Origin: Moanibacter sp964542645
GTDB lineage: Bacteria; Verrucomicrobiota; Verrucomicrobiia; Opitutales; UBA2987
Direction: 5' to 3'
DNA: 64,000 nucleotides
Assembly: GCA_964542645.1 (NCBI GenBank)
Contig: CAZIUG010000015.1
Span: 248,001 to 312,000, forward strand
Positions 55,345 through 64,000 of the stretch are shown here, one piece after another. Both the position numbers and the translations under genes were made by a program. A model generated the notes under the pieces. It searched no databases and was not told where the DNA came from. It saw only the letters and a list, made by a program, of their open reading frames with translations. The number at the start of each line of letters is the position of its first letter. Position 1 is the first letter of the stretch.

Positions 55345-57147
55345 TTAACGTCCGATATGGTGCGTTTCCTGTAAACCATAGACGGGCGTATTGATGCCTT
55401 CCATCCGCGCCTTGATCTGCAATGACAGGAACTGGGAATAGTGCCGAGATTGGTGCAGGTTACCGCCGTGAAACCACAGTGACTCTTGTTGTGTCGGTTT
55501 CCACATGTTGCGCTGCTCACCTTCCCATGGTCCGGGGTCTTTGGGCGTATCCGATCCCAGACCCCAAACCTTGCCCACCTTGTCGGCCGTCTCCTGATCA
55601 ATCAGATCCGCGACCCAGCCATTCATCGACCCGTATCCCGTCGCATAGACAATCAGATCAGCCTCCAGCTTGGTGCCATCTTCCAATATCACGCCATCCT
55701 CGACAACTTGCGTCACCTGACCGGCCTTGAGCTTGATCTTGCCGTCGATAATCAGTTGGCTGGCACCGACATCGATGTAATAGCCAGAGCCGCGGCGCAG
55801 GTACTTCATGAACAGGCCAGAATTGTCAGCCCCCCAATCAAGCTGAAATCCAGCCTTCTCAAGACCGGCATAAAACTCCGCATCGGCCTCTTTGATCCTG
55901 TCGTAAACCGGGATCTGAAACTCGTGCAGAATGCGGTATGGCAATGAGGCAAAGATCAGATCGGCCTTTTGCGTTGTCACCCCAGCCTCGACCGCACGTT
56001 CGGAGTAAAGATCACCCAGACCGTATTCCATCAACGGCTCGGACCGCACGATATGAGTCGATGACCGCTGTACCATCGTCACGTCGACCTCGTTTTCCCA
56101 CAGTGCGGCAGAGATATCATGAGCCGAGTTGTTCGATCCGATCACGACGGCCTTTTTGCCTTTGTAGGCATCGGGGCCCGGGTGTTTGCTGGAATGGTGC
56201 TGGTCGCCCTTGAACGTGTCCATGCCTGGGAAATCCGGCATGTTCGCCTTGCCCGACATGCCCGTGGCAAAGACCAGTTGCTTCGGTTTCAGCGTTACCT
56301 TTTCGCCGTCCCGGTCCACGGTGACGGTCCACTCCTTAGTCTCGTTGTCATATTCCGCATGTTCCACCGCAGAGCGCGTCCAATAGTTCAACTCCATGAT
56401 CTTGGTGTACATTTCCAGCCAGTCGCCGATTTTGTCCTTGGGGGCAAAGACTGGCCAATTCGGCGGAAAGGGCAGATATGGCAGATGGTCGTACCAGACC
56501 GGGTCATGCAGGCAGAGCGACTTGTATCGGTTGCGCCAGCTGTCTCCAGCACGGTCGTTTTTTTCGACGATAATGGTGGGCACACCCAGTTGGCGTAACC
56601 GTGCACCAAGTGCGATGCCCCCTTGCCCTCCACCAATAATAACCGTGTAGGGTTGCGTAGTATAGCCAAGTTCAGCTTGTTCTTTGTCGCGTTCTTCGGC
56701 CCAGCTAAGCCGGCCCTTGCCTGCGCCATGCTTGGCGCCAAGGGGGCGTTTATATCCCAATGGCTCCTCATGCCCTTTCAATTCAGTCATTGACGTCAGC
56801 AAGGTCCAGATCAACCCGTCTTTGAGCCGGATTAGCCCATAGCCGCGCGAAACGTCCGTCTCGAATGTGATCCATGCGGTGATTATCCCGCCGTCTCCCG
56901 TGGCAACCTCGCCCTCGGCGATGGCCCAATTTACTGGCGTGGTCGTCGCAAGTTGGGCAGTCAGCATATCGCGGATTTGATCGTGCCCTTCCATGGTGCG
57001 GATGTTCCAAGTAAAACTGACCAGATCGCGCCAGTAGCAATCTACCTGAAACATCGCGACGGCGGCGTTAATGTCGCCGCTCTCAAGCGCAGCCCCGAAC
57101 GTTTCAAGAAATTCCGAAACCTGATCATTGGTCGTTGTGTCTAGCAT
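55345..57147 (-). CDS. Flavin-containing monooxygenase with N-terminal SnoaL/NTF2-like domain (foreign composition)
   Basis: About 600 residues from the ATG at 57147, which has GGGAGG 6 bases upstream. The frame is open further upstream but unsupported. The first about 125 residues look like an NTF2/SnoaL-fold domain (VSEFLETFGAALESGDINAAV, YWRDLVSFTWNI). Then the FAD loop VIIGGGQGGIALGARL (about 170), FATGMSGKANMPDFPG, and the NADPH loop VVIGSNNSAHDI, typical FMO/CzcO-type oxidoreductases. Third codon positions are mainly G/C, unlike the neighbouring AT-rich genes, and the codon style resembles Rhodobacterales-type alphaproteobacteria. It appears to be a transferred gene. Substrate unknown; related proteins oxidise sulfur or amine compounds. 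Confidence 0.9.
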   Translation of the reverse strand: MLDTTTNDQVSEFLETFGAALESGDINAAVAMFQVDCYWRDLVSFTWNIRTMEGHDQIRDMLTAQLATTTPVNWAIAEGEVATGDGGIITAWITFETDVSRGYGLIRLKDGLIWTLLTSMTELKGHEEPLGYKRPLGAKHGAGKGRLSWAEERDKEQAELGYTTQPYTVIIGGGQGGIALGARLRQLGVPTIIVEKNDRAGDSWRNRYKSLCLHDPVWYDHLPYLPFPPNWPVFAPKDKIGDWLEMYTKIMELNYWTRSAVEHAEYDNETKEWTVTVDRDGEKVTLKPKQLVFATGMSGKANMPDFPGMDTFKGDQHHSSKHPGPDAYKGKKAVVIGSNNSAHDISAALWENEVDVTMVQRSSTHIVRSEPLMEYGLGDLYSERAVEAGVTTQKADLIFASLPYRILHEFQIPVYDRIKEADAEFYAGLEKAGFQLDWGADNSGLFMKYLRRGSGYYIDVGASQLIIDGKIKLKAGQVTQVVEDGVILEDGTKLEADLIVYATGYGSMNGWVADLIDQETADKVGKVWGLGSDTPKDPGPWEGEQRNMWKPTQQESLWFHGGNLHQSRHYSQFLSLQIKARMEGINTPVYGLQETHHIGR

Positions 57148-57150
57148 TCT

Positions 57151-57186
57151 GCAACCTCCCTTTTGCAACCTCCCTTTTGCAACCTC
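57151..57186. repeat. 14-bp tandem repeat containing duplicated Shine-Dalgarno site
   Basis: gcaacctccctttt occurs twice in full (57151-57164, 57165-57178) and once in part (to 57186). On the minus strand each copy carries AAAAGGGAGGTTGC; the copy closest to the FMO start places GGGAGG 6 bases from its ATG. A second site lies 14 bases further upstream. Confidence 0.9.
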
Positions 57187-57426
57187 ATAAGGAGTGTTAC
57201 AGAACGAGCCGCCTGAGGCGAACCTTTTGATTGGAGTCGGAAGGATACTACGCGATTGCCCGCCCAAAACATACGTTAGCGAATGTCAGGAAAGGGTATT
57301 GGCGGAAGGTCGTCTTACCGAGCAAAGGGCGACGCAGGCAAGGCAGATCACACCGTGGCGATCACACGATAGCGTCGACTTCTGCGCGATGCCAGAAACT
57401 GCCGGATACGGCTCATCCTCTTCCGG

Positions 57427-58425
57427 CTAGGAAGATCGACCGTAAGTCGCAGCACCATTGCATTTGGCACGATCGAAAAGCAACTCCTGAGCAGCAGATG
57501 CATTTTCAGTCTCGCCTTTCCAAGCCTTCAATGCGGGCTCCTGAAGAGCTCGACCATAGGAAAAGCTCAATTTCCAAGGATTAACTCCCCGCCTATTCAT
57601 CTCATTCAGATGCGCGGTAGCCAACTCAGGACTCTGTCCTCCAGATAGAAACACTACTCCAGGAACTGCACTCGGAACGCTTCGCCGCAGACTCCGAATC
57701 GTTGTTTCTGCCACTTCTTCTATCGAGCGTTGATCCGCACATTGGTCCCCGGGAAGCACCATGTTAGGCTTAAGTAAAATTCCCTCAAGGTGTACTCGCT
57801 GGGCCAATAATTCCGAAAACACAATCCGAAGAGTTTTGGTCGTTACTTTCTCGCATTCCTCGATCGAATGATCTCCTGTCATCTGTACTTCAGGCTCAAC
57901 GATAGGAACTATTCCACTCTCCTGACAAACAGCAGAGTATAGTGCTAATACATGAGCGTTACTTTCAATACAGCGTAAGGAAGGAAGGCCTCCTCCAATA
58001 GAAATCACAGCTCGCCATTTCGCAAATCTTGCTCCTAGGCTCGAATACCCCTCAATTCTTTCCTTTAACCCATCTAGACCCTCTGTAATCTGTTCACCGG
58101 GATGGAACGCCATTGGCTTATACCCAATATCTGCTTTTATTCCGGGTATAATCCCTTTACTGGAAAGAAATTCAGGAAAAGGCACTCCAATACTAGTAGA
58201 CTGCCGTAGTGTCTCATCGAAAAGAATAACACCACTTATATACTTCTCCAACCCATTTGTCGTAAATAGCATTTCTCGGTATGACCGTCTGGACTCTTCA
58301 GTTGGCACGCTCCCGATGCTATCAAATCGACTTTTGATAGTTTTATGACTTTCATCAGCAGCAAGAATCCCCTTCCCCTCCTCAACTAGAGAATTGGCAA
58401 TAGCTTCTAAGTTCTTATGATTCAT
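57427..58425 (-). CDS. Fructose-bisphosphate aldolase, class I
   Basis: 332 residues from the ATG at 58425, chosen over an ATG 5 codons upstream (58440). Class I features: GKGILAADESHKTIKSRFDSIG, YREMLFTT, GVILFDETLRQ, KADIGYKPMA, the Schiff-base Lys in GILLKPNMVLPG (Lys about 221) and VVFLSGGQSPELATAHLN. It cleaves fructose 1,6-bisphosphate in glycolysis or runs the reverse in gluconeogenesis, without metal. It ends just beside the foreign insert (stop at 57427), so its 3' end could have been the boundary of that insert. Confidence 0.94.
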   Translation of the reverse strand: MNHKNLEAIANSLVEEGKGILAADESHKTIKSRFDSIGSVPTEESRRSYREMLFTTNGLEKYISGVILFDETLRQSTSIGVPFPEFLSSKGIIPGIKADIGYKPMAFHPGEQITEGLDGLKERIEGYSSLGARFAKWRAVISIGGGLPSLRCIESNAHVLALYSAVCQESGIVPIVEPEVQMTGDHSIEECEKVTTKTLRIVFSELLAQRVHLEGILLKPNMVLPGDQCADQRSIEEVAETTIRSLRRSVPSAVPGVVFLSGGQSPELATAHLNEMNRRGVNPWKLSFSYGRALQEPALKAWKGETENASAAQELLFDRAKCNGAATYGRSS

Positions 58426-58613
58426 GAGTTTCCCTTTCACAATTGGACAGAAAAGAATCTGGGCATCAATCCCAATGGCAAAACAAGGTTCGCTTAAAGT
58501 TTGGATAATTTAAAGTCCAAAATCAATCTAAGCGCGACAATCAATCTCAGATCTAGTATATTGTGCTCAATCCATGGGTTGTACGGTAATCTTAACGCTA
58601 AAGGTTTTAAGTT

Positions 58614-59558
58614 ATGAAACTAACGCTGAATAGTGATATTTCTAAACACATAAGCGGTCCGACTCTGATTGCTGGCTGGCATGGGATGGGAAACGTTGGC
58701 CTTGGTGGAATTAGTTATATCCGTCAAAAACTAGATGCCGAACCATTCGGCACAATCGATACGAGCGAGTATGTGACTCCTGATTCGGTCGTCGTGAAAG
58801 ATGGCTTAGTCGATTTTCCGGAATCACCGCCAAACACTTTCTATTACTCTAGAAATGAGAATCTCGTCTTTTTTGAAAGCGCCACACAGATTCAAGGCAC
58901 CGAGGGCGTTATGTTGATGGGACAAGTCCTCGATCTAGCTCAAGAAATGGAAGTTGATACGATCTATACTGGGGCTGCCTATGCAATGAACGTCAGCCAT
59001 AAGCAACCAAGTAATATCCTGGCGGTTGCTAATAATGAAGAACTAAGAGACTTCCTGGCCACGCGGCAGGTGAGAATTCTCTCTAAGGGTCAAATTTCGG
59101 GAATGAATGGCTTGCTTCTCGGCTTCGCAGGAATGCGCAATATCAGGGCTGCCTGCCTAATGGCAACCATGCCGCATTACGCAATCAACCTTCCGTATCC
59201 AAAAGCCTCCAGAGCTCTAATCCAGTCTCTTAACAGCTTCCTAACCTTCGAAATTGACCAAACTGAAATTGATCAAACTGTCAAACAGATGGAACAATCC
59301 ATGGAAAAGATTGAGGATCAAATTCAGATGATATTTTCGGAGCAGAATTCCGATGAACTAAGTGAGGAATGGAAAAAAATTGAGGAAGACAAAGTACCCG
59401 AATACGTCATGGATAAGATTGAAAAGCTCTTTGTTGCGGTAAAGAGTCAAAGATCCAAACAAGGCTCCAGAGAAAAGGCAGCCGAATTGAAAAATGAATT
59501 AGATCGGTGGGATCTCTACAATCTCTATGAAGATCGTTTTTTAGAACTGTTCCGATAG
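58614..59558 (+). CDS. PAC2-family protein (proteasome assembly chaperone-like)
   Basis: 314 residues. The N-terminal two thirds follow the PAC2 family: LIAGWHGMGNVGLGGISYIR, GTEGVMLMGQVLDLAQEM, VDTIYTGAAYAM, SGMNGLLLGFAGMRNI and NLPYPKAS. This fold is also seen in archaeal and bacterial COG1938/COG2047 proteins. The C terminus (about 215-314) is a charged helix. In bacteria the job is not settled. It is convergent with the radical SAM gene. Confidence 0.85.
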   Translation: MKLTLNSDISKHISGPTLIAGWHGMGNVGLGGISYIRQKLDAEPFGTIDTSEYVTPDSVVVKDGLVDFPESPPNTFYYSRNENLVFFESATQIQGTEGVMLMGQVLDLAQEMEVDTIYTGAAYAMNVSHKQPSNILAVANNEELRDFLATRQVRILSKGQISGMNGLLLGFAGMRNIRAACLMATMPHYAINLPYPKASRALIQSLNSFLTFEIDQTEIDQTVKQMEQSMEKIEDQIQMIFSEQNSDELSEEWKKIEEDKVPEYVMDKIEKLFVAVKSQRSKQGSREKAAELKNELDRWDLYNLYEDRFLELFR

Positions 59559-59624
59559 AAAAATGACAAGCAAATATCGGCCCCTGAATCGACCCGCAGG
59601 GTAAAGGGTCCGTCAGATTCCCAA

Positions 59625-61508
59625 CTAAGTCGACTTAACCTCCAATATTAGGTTAAAAACCGAGGAATCGATCACAACTCGATCTCTTAGGCTTTCGTGC
59701 ACCGCGATGTTTATGCGATCGCCGTATCTTGCAAGGCGCTGTAGAAGCTTCTCGAGATGGTTTTCTTTGAATTCTGAAAATTCTTCAATCCTGAGAGTGA
59801 GAGAGGCCGTCGTTTCACTTAGGAGCTTTTCAAGACTTTTACCACCTTCACCGAAAAAGTCGCCACCTAATAACCCTTTTATGGAGATTGAGAAATTAAC
59901 AGAAGCATCTTTCAACTGCCCAAGGGAAACCTCCAGCGAACCCTCGTGCAAGTAGCTTTGGAAAGCAAATTCGAATTTTTCTACAAAGTTACGAATGCCG
60001 CGACTAACCGGCTCATCATGTTCGACAAAATGACGCTCCATGTAGTCCTTCATTGAGAGAGCAATGATCCATTCCTTGATGACGAGAGGAATCAACCAGG
60101 GCTTCCTCAACGGAATAGAATTAAAAAATTGGACCATACGGTTAATTCCACCCGGGAGGATACCTTTAATCGCAAACTTACTCAGAATTTTTATCAATTC
60201 ACTGAAGGTGTAGTCCTGACCTCGATAATGAGAGTTCTGGAGAAACTGTAGCTTATTCTTTAAACGCAGGGCAATATTACGGTCGTCTAGAAGACGACGG
60301 TACAATGAATGGTAACCTTCAACCATTTCATCGTAGGACATCTGCTTGGGGATAATATTCGTCGCCATTTTGGTGTTATCGACAGAGTTTGCATCCGCAA
60401 TCACCCTGCCCTCTGCCTTCAGTCTCTCATGGAGAGGTGTTTTCGGCAGAGCCACTAATAGGCCTATCATGGCAGATTGAATTCCTGAATTCATGATAAA
60501 CTGAAACTGTTTCTCAAAGGTATCCACAGTGTCGTTATCAAAACCGATAATAAATCCTCCCAGAACCTCGATTCCATACGAATAGATATGACGGATCGAT
60601 TCGATGAGGTCCTTGCCCACATTTTGGAGTTTCAGTGTTTCCTTGAGACTCTCTTCATCCGGTGACTCAATTCCAATAAAGACCCATTCGAAATTTGCTT
60701 CACGGAAGAGGGCCAGGAGTTCGTCATCTCTAGCCATATTCATCGAAGCTTCCGTCCCGAAACTAAAAGTGTAGTCGTGCTTCTTCTGATAATCAATAAG
60801 GAACCTTAGTAATGCCTTCGCCTCTTTTTTGTTCCCTATCAAGTTATCATCCACAAAAAAGGCACTCAGAACCTTTTGCTTTCTCAATTCATCTAACTCT
60901 CGCCCCACCTGTTCATGGGACTTAGTGCGCGGCTTACGACCAAACATAACGATGATATCGCAAAACTCGCATCGGAAGGGACAGCCTCTTGAGAACTGGA
61001 GGCTTACAGAGCTATATTTATCTAATTTGAGAAGATCAAATCTTGGAACAGGACAGTCATGCAAACTTACTGTTCCTGTTTCATGGTATAATTTCTTTGG
61101 GTTTCCTGAAGCATAGTCATTACAAAACTCGGGCCAAATGTACTCGCTCTCACCAGCTACAACCGTATCAGCTAGAGTTTCATATTCCTCCGGACAAAGC
61201 GAAGCGTAGCTGCCCCCAGCAACAACATAATAGCCCTGTTTCCGATAGAAAGTGAGAAGGGCCTGCTGGCGTTTAAATTGAACACCCATACCGCAAACTC
61301 CTACGATATCTGCCTCAGGCCGCAGGGGAATTGACTCGATATTTTCGTCGATAACATCGATCTCCCAATCCTGAGGAGATAGAGCAGCAAGGGTGGCAAG
61401 CCCCAAGGGTGGATTCAGATACCTTTTCCCACTGAGAATCTTCTCCATGGCAAACTTGTAGGTCCAAAAACTCTCAGGGAATTTAGGATTTATTAAAAGC
61501 AACTTCAT
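59625..61508 (-). CDS. B12-binding radical SAM protein with DUF4070-like C terminus
   Basis: 627 residues. Residues 1-140 form a cobalamin-binding Rossmann domain (MKLLLINPKFPESFWTY start, VGVCGMGVQF). The radical SAM core (about 165-400) has the cluster motif CPFRCEFCD (CxxxCxxC), then GTEASMNMA and GFIIGFDNDTVDTF. The C-terminal part (about 400-530) resembles DUF4070, found in the hopanoid C-2 methylase HpnP and related enzymes, and a further soluble tail follows. Such proteins methylate or rearrange unreactive carbon centres. It could act on a lipid, but the substrate is not determined by sequence. Confidence 0.9.
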   Translation of the reverse strand: MKLLLINPKFPESFWTYKFAMEKILSGKRYLNPPLGLATLAALSPQDWEIDVIDENIESIPLRPEADIVGVCGMGVQFKRQQALLTFYRKQGYYVVAGGSYASLCPEEYETLADTVVAGESEYIWPEFCNDYASGNPKKLYHETGTVSLHDCPVPRFDLLKLDKYSSVSLQFSRGCPFRCEFCDIIVMFGRKPRTKSHEQVGRELDELRKQKVLSAFFVDDNLIGNKKEAKALLRFLIDYQKKHDYTFSFGTEASMNMARDDELLALFREANFEWVFIGIESPDEESLKETLKLQNVGKDLIESIRHIYSYGIEVLGGFIIGFDNDTVDTFEKQFQFIMNSGIQSAMIGLLVALPKTPLHERLKAEGRVIADANSVDNTKMATNIIPKQMSYDEMVEGYHSLYRRLLDDRNIALRLKNKLQFLQNSHYRGQDYTFSELIKILSKFAIKGILPGGINRMVQFFNSIPLRKPWLIPLVIKEWIIALSMKDYMERHFVEHDEPVSRGIRNFVEKFEFAFQSYLHEGSLEVSLGQLKDASVNFSISIKGLLGGDFFGEGGKSLEKLLSETTASLTLRIEEFSEFKENHLEKLLQRLARYGDRINIAVHESLRDRVVIDSSVFNLILEVKST

Positions 61509-61874
61509 ACCATAACTCTTTAACAGAGACCTTTAGGAAATGATGCAACGCCGGACGTTAGTAACCTGTAAGACGTTCCAATTAAGCGACAACATGACAG
61601 TTTGCCGAAATGAAATCAACCCCATAAATAAATGTCTACCGACAGGACAAACTAACCAATAAAACCAGTCCGTCCAATCATAGCTAAAGGTTTATCAGAT
61701 TCCGACCATCCATTATTAATCTTCTCGAAATTCCAGGTACCCCGACAAATACAAGTAGAATCTTCCAACGCATCCGACTAGAGATCATAGAAAGGTGGAT
61801 ACTAACTTCACCTTTGGAAAAGATGTTGGAAAACCATGTACACCCTGTACAGGATCTATTTGTCCAATCTTTCA
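61509..61874. other. Intergenic region upstream of the UvrA-like gene
   Basis: About 365 bases between divergent genes. No clear SOS-type operator was recognised, and no coding frame is supported. A 68-codon frame on the minus strand (61684-61890) overlaps the UvrA start and is not accepted. Confidence 0.4.
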
Positions 61875-64000
61875 ATGATCGAAAACTCAAACGGATACAT
61901 TCGTCTCAAAGGCGTTCGACAGAACAATCTAAAGGGCTTTGACCTTAGTATCCCTCTCGGTCAACTGGTCGTTGTCACGGGTCTTAGTGGCACAGGTAAA
62001 TCATCTTTGGTCTTTGAAACCCTCCACGCAGAGGGGCAGCGACGATACGTTGAAACATTTAGCCCCTACGCACGTCAGTTTCTAGAAATGCTGGACCGTC
62101 CCAACGTGGAAAGTATCGAGAACATTCGTCCCTCGATCGCAATTCAACAGAGCAACAAGGTTAGAACCTCGCGGTCTACAGTTGGGACTATGACGGAACT
62201 CTGTGACTATTTTAAAGTTTGGTTTTCTCATGCTGCTTCTCTCTACGATCCAGAAACTGGAGAAAAAATAGACGACGACAACCCGGAAACGATTTTCAAA
62301 AAGGCTTCTTCGGCCTGGGCTGGAAGAACCCTTCTTCTCACCTTCGAAATCCGGAGACCAAAACACTACGAGTGGGACAAAATTATTAAATCTCTCTCCT
62401 TCCAAGGCTATTCACGGATTTTACACAATGGTCGGGTGACTAACTTGGAAGATTTCGAATCGATCAACCTATCAGATAGCAGCTTTTTCGTCATCCAAGA
62501 CCGGATTTCTCTAACAAAGAAAAATGAATCTCGATTTTTAGAAGGATGCCGCACTGCGCTCAGGTTTGGTCGGGGCCGGGTTCACTTTTTTAATATGCGA
62601 GGTGTTTTGCTCGGACAGTTTTCCGAAGGACTTAATTCTCCTGTTACGGGCCAGTCATTCCGCTCACCTACGCCTTCTATGTTCTCCTTCAACTCGCCAG
62701 TAGGGGCGTGTCCTAAATGCCGGGGATTTGGCCGTATCATCGAGATCGACTATCAGTTAGTTATGCCGGATCATTCGCTCAGTATTTCTGGCGGTCTGAT
62801 TAAGGCATTCCATGGAACTGTCTATAGCGAAAGTCAGCGGGATTTGTTACGAGCCTGTAAGAGAAAAAAGGTTCCAACGGATGTACCATTTCACGATCTC
62901 AGCCCGAAATACCAAGCATTTGTCCTCGATGGAGATAGTGACTTCCGATTGAAAAAAAAGAGCCTTCTCCACCCCTGGTACGGTGTACGGAGATTCTTCA
63001 ACTGGCTGGAGAAAAATACTTACAAGATGCACGTGAGAGTGTTTCTCTCCCGTTATAGAACTTACACCGAATGTCCGGAATGCAAGGGCAACCGTCTTAA
63101 GCCTGAAGCGCTAAATTGGCGGTGGCACTGCAACACTCTCCCTGATCTCTACAAACTGTCAATTAGTAGACTATTCAATCTGTTAACGAAAAAGTTTTCT
63201 AAAACCGGAAGTCATCAAGCCGACATGGCAGCACAGTCAATCATCACTCGGATCCAATACCTTCTGGAAGTTGGCCTCGGATATATTACATTGGATCGCC
63301 AATCACGAACTCTGTCCGGTGGAGAAATAGAACGAGTTAACCTCACTTCTTGTCTGGGAACCTCCCTGGTAGATACCCTCTTTGTCCTCGACGAACCTTC
63401 TATCGGTTTACATTCCCGTGACATCGAAAGGCTCATTGCGATTCTCAGGAAACTTAAAGATCAGGGCAATACTGTCATCGTGGTCGAACACGACGAGTCT
63501 ATAATTAAAGCAGCAGACCACATAATTGAACTTGGACCGTTCCCTGGTTCTAATGGAGGAAAACTCGTCTTCAGCGGAGGATTATCTCAGCTCTTACCAA
63601 CTAAGGCTTCGATGACAGCAGCCTATTTAACGGACAGGAAAGGGATTTCCATCCCAGAGAAGCGCCGTACAATCAATGTGGATAGCCACGAAGCAGTCAG
63701 AAATTTTGGAAAGTTAACACCGGTTCTGTCGATTTTTGGTGCATCGAAGCATAATATACAAAACTTATCCCTCCGAGTTCCACTGGGAAGGCTTATCGGT
63801 CTTAGTGGTGTTTCGGGCTCAGGAAAATCCACCCTGCTTGACAACGTAATTTACCAGGGCCTTCTGGCAAGTGAAGGCATTGCTGTCGATGATCCTGCAA
63901 AGATCTCAAAGATCTCAAGTGACATAAATTTCTCCGAAGTAGCATTGGTCGATCAAAGCCCGGTAAACAAAACCTCTCGATCGAACCCAGCCCTCTACTC
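61875..64000 (+). CDS. UvrA-family ABC-type excinuclease subunit (partial, continues past right edge)
   Basis: 708 residues are visible from the ATG at 61875, with no stop before the window end. Features: RLKGVRQNNLKGFDLSI, Walker A TGLSGTGKSS (36-44), GQRRYVETFSPYARQFL, STVGTMTE, the signature LSGGE (480-484), Walker B LFVLDEPSIGLHSRD, and the second Walker A GVSGSGKST (about 645). The insertion-domain zinc site ECPECKGNRLKPEAL is present. The first zinc finger is half lost: the Cys pair before MFSFNSPVGACPKCRGFG is Ser 255 and Thr 258. UvrA proteins find DNA damage for nucleotide excision repair with UvrB and UvrC; this divergence suggests a paralogue. The true length is not visible. Confidence 0.93.
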   Translation, partial: MIENSNGYIRLKGVRQNNLKGFDLSIPLGQLVVVTGLSGTGKSSLVFETLHAEGQRRYVETFSPYARQFLEMLDRPNVESIENIRPSIAIQQSNKVRTSRSTVGTMTELCDYFKVWFSHAASLYDPETGEKIDDDNPETIFKKASSAWAGRTLLLTFEIRRPKHYEWDKIIKSLSFQGYSRILHNGRVTNLEDFESINLSDSSFFVIQDRISLTKKNESRFLEGCRTALRFGRGRVHFFNMRGVLLGQFSEGLNSPVTGQSFRSPTPSMFSFNSPVGACPKCRGFGRIIEIDYQLVMPDHSLSISGGLIKAFHGTVYSESQRDLLRACKRKKVPTDVPFHDLSPKYQAFVLDGDSDFRLKKKSLLHPWYGVRRFFNWLEKNTYKMHVRVFLSRYRTYTECPECKGNRLKPEALNWRWHCNTLPDLYKLSISRLFNLLTKKFSKTGSHQADMAAQSIITRIQYLLEVGLGYITLDRQSRTLSGGEIERVNLTSCLGTSLVDTLFVLDEPSIGLHSRDIERLIAILRKLKDQGNTVIVVEHDESIIKAADHIIELGPFPGSNGGKLVFSGGLSQLLPTKASMTAAYLTDRKGISIPEKRRTINVDSHEAVRNFGKLTPVLSIFGASKHNIQNLSLRVPLGRLIGLSGVSGSGKSTLLDNVIYQGLLASEGIAVDDPAKISKISSDINFSEVALVDQSPVNKTSRSNPALY

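Noticed and set aside
55422..56650. Long plus-strand frames opposite the flavin monooxygenase
   Set aside because: High GC makes antisense frames long; the minus-strand frame has the full FMO motifs.
1..64000. CRISPR array, rRNA or prophage
   Set aside because: No regular spaced repeats, rRNA-like segments, integrase or phage structural genes were seen.

Overview
The window looks like a piece of a Gram-negative, marine-type bacterial chromosome, most likely Verrucomicrobiota (Opitutae/Puniceicoccales-like). This is inferred from the mix of genes (a TatT/TatP/fused QM TRAP transporter, RfaE2 for LPS heptose, several exported proteins, prfA-prmC, bS18, an Opitutae/Chlamydia-style UvrA family member) and from moderate GC with weak Shine-Dalgarno use. 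No rRNA or CRISPR array is visible; there is one tRNA.

Layout. 1-11 kb: a single-module, FAS-like highly reducing type I polyketide synthase (KS-AT-DH-MT-ER-KR, running off the left edge), divergent from an RND-family permease. 11-20 kb: a purine-scavenging group (adenosine deaminase, NUP-family nucleoside protein, adenine deaminase, all with N-terminal export signals) mixed with a HAD phosphatase, RfaE2 and an S9 peptidase. 20-30 kb: the most unusual block. A tight four-gene operon (MotA/TolQ/ExbB channel, actin/Hsp70-like ATPase fused to an FHA-like domain, two paralogous membrane-anchored vWA proteins) faces a convergent three-gene operon (TPR/PEGA-like membrane protein and two exported Gly/Ser-rich proteins). 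Two divergent small lipoproteins lie upstream. 30-34 kb: a DsbA-like/MauE redox operon, an SDR, tRNA-Arg(CCT) and rpsR. 34-50 kb: mainly housekeeping (Sua5, CNNM/CorC, HisC, lipoate ligase, SpoU and RumA-type RNA methyltransferases, TrkA, rhomboid, Prc protease, PrmC, RF1, HAD). 50-55 kb: a TPAT-type TRAP transporter and RidA. 55-57.4 kb: a compositionally foreign insert with an alphaproteobacterial-looking flavin monooxygenase, next to a broken cytidine deaminase gene and a possible IS66 remnant. 57.4-64 kb: class I aldolase, PAC2 protein, B12/radical SAM protein and a UvrA-family ATPase running off the right edge.

How the parts may work together. The vWA proteins carry, at their N termini, a short segment with an Asp placed like the proton-carrying Asp of ExbD/MotB. 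I therefore read the 21.5-26 kb operon as a proton-driven two-protein motor with non-canonical vWA-bearing B subunits, one with an intact and one with a degenerate metal site. The convergent operon would supply envelope partners. This is an inference from sequence patterns, and it is my best candidate for an undescribed system. The PKS and RND pair suggests a lipid-like polyketide made and exported. The purine genes suggest that nucleosides are broken down outside the cytoplasm, with a remnant of cdd showing that pyrimidine salvage has been lost at this locus.
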